A DNA stretch of 7,235 nt from Dehalococcoidia bacterium. GTDB lineage: Bacteria; Chloroflexota; Dehalococcoidia; Dehalococcoidales; E44-bin46. Numbering within the stretch: the stretch's first letter is position 1; each line of letters opens with the position of its first letter. The position numbers and the translations under genes are program-made. Positions 7,167 through 7,235 of this stretch are shown here, piece after piece. The notes beneath the pieces are model-generated. The model saw only the letters and a list, made by a program, of their open reading frames with translations. It made no database searches and had not been told where the DNA came from. Location of the stretch: contig DAOWAU010000035.1 in the NCBI GenBank assembly GCA_030634425.1, positions 1 to 7,235 of the forward strand, read 5' to 3'.

Positions 7167-7235
7167 TTAGAATAGTGGGCGCAGTAGCAGGGCGAAGGCA
7201 TACCCCAGCCCGCCACAGATAGGGAAGGTTAAAAC
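7167..7235 (-). CDS. possible C-terminal end of a membrane protein (cut by window edge)
   Basis: On the minus strand a frame enters at the right edge and ends at TAA (complement of 7167-7169) after 22 codons. The residues are mostly hydrophobic (for example GGLGYAFALLLRPLF), resembling the end of a transmembrane helix. It would converge on the preceding plus-strand gene with a gap of seven bases. With so few codons, chance openness cannot be excluded, and no family can be named. Confidence 0.35.
   Translation of the reverse strand, partial: VLTFPICGGLGYAFALLLRPLF

Overview
The window carries a conserved bacterial housekeeping cluster on the minus strand, read from right to left: rpsB, tsf, pyrH, frr, uppS and cdsA, with the first part of dxr at the left edge. 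The order rpsB-tsf-pyrH-frr-uppS-cdsA-dxr is widespread in bacteria. Three traits point, by inference, to the Chloroflexota class Dehalococcoidia: a very short EF-Ts (about 167 residues), a free-standing 46-residue DUF5679-type zinc ribbon, and the overall style of the proteins. No search was run, so this placement is moderate at best.

Layout from the left. Positions 1-443 hold the N-terminal 147 codons of dxr (minus, cut by the window edge). Positions 444-592 are a divergent AT-rich promoter region. A zinc-ribbon micro-gene (593-733, plus) follows, with its own promoter and intrinsic terminator. A cobalamin-binding-type radical SAM enzyme lies at 837-2255 (minus). After a 179-base gap come cdsA, uppS, frr, pyrH, tsf and rpsB (2435-6664, all minus, with gaps of 4 to 44 bases). 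Positions 6665-6808 form a second divergent regulatory region, with a good extended -10 promoter for the rpsB operon that has an inverted repeat inside its spacer. An unrecognised 116-residue gene (6809-7159, plus) follows. The last 69 bases probably hold the tail of a membrane protein on the minus strand.

The genes join translation (S2, EF-Ts, ribosome recycling factor), pyrimidine nucleotide supply (UMP kinase), isoprenoid precursor synthesis (Dxr, MEP pathway), the polyprenyl carrier lipid (UppS) and phospholipid precursor synthesis (CdsA). The break in the usual order is the roughly 2-kb radical SAM plus zinc-ribbon segment between cdsA and dxr. Because the zinc-ribbon gene points the other way, dxr probably has its own promoter here.

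Several start codons need care. rpsB and tsf most likely start at TTG codons behind strong Shine-Dalgarno sequences. pyrH, uppS and the plus-strand gene at the right are best started at internal ATGs rather than at the longest open frame. I saw no tRNA, rRNA, CRISPR array or insertion sequence, and no convincing new multi-gene system. The least understood items are the radical SAM enzyme and the 116-residue orphan.
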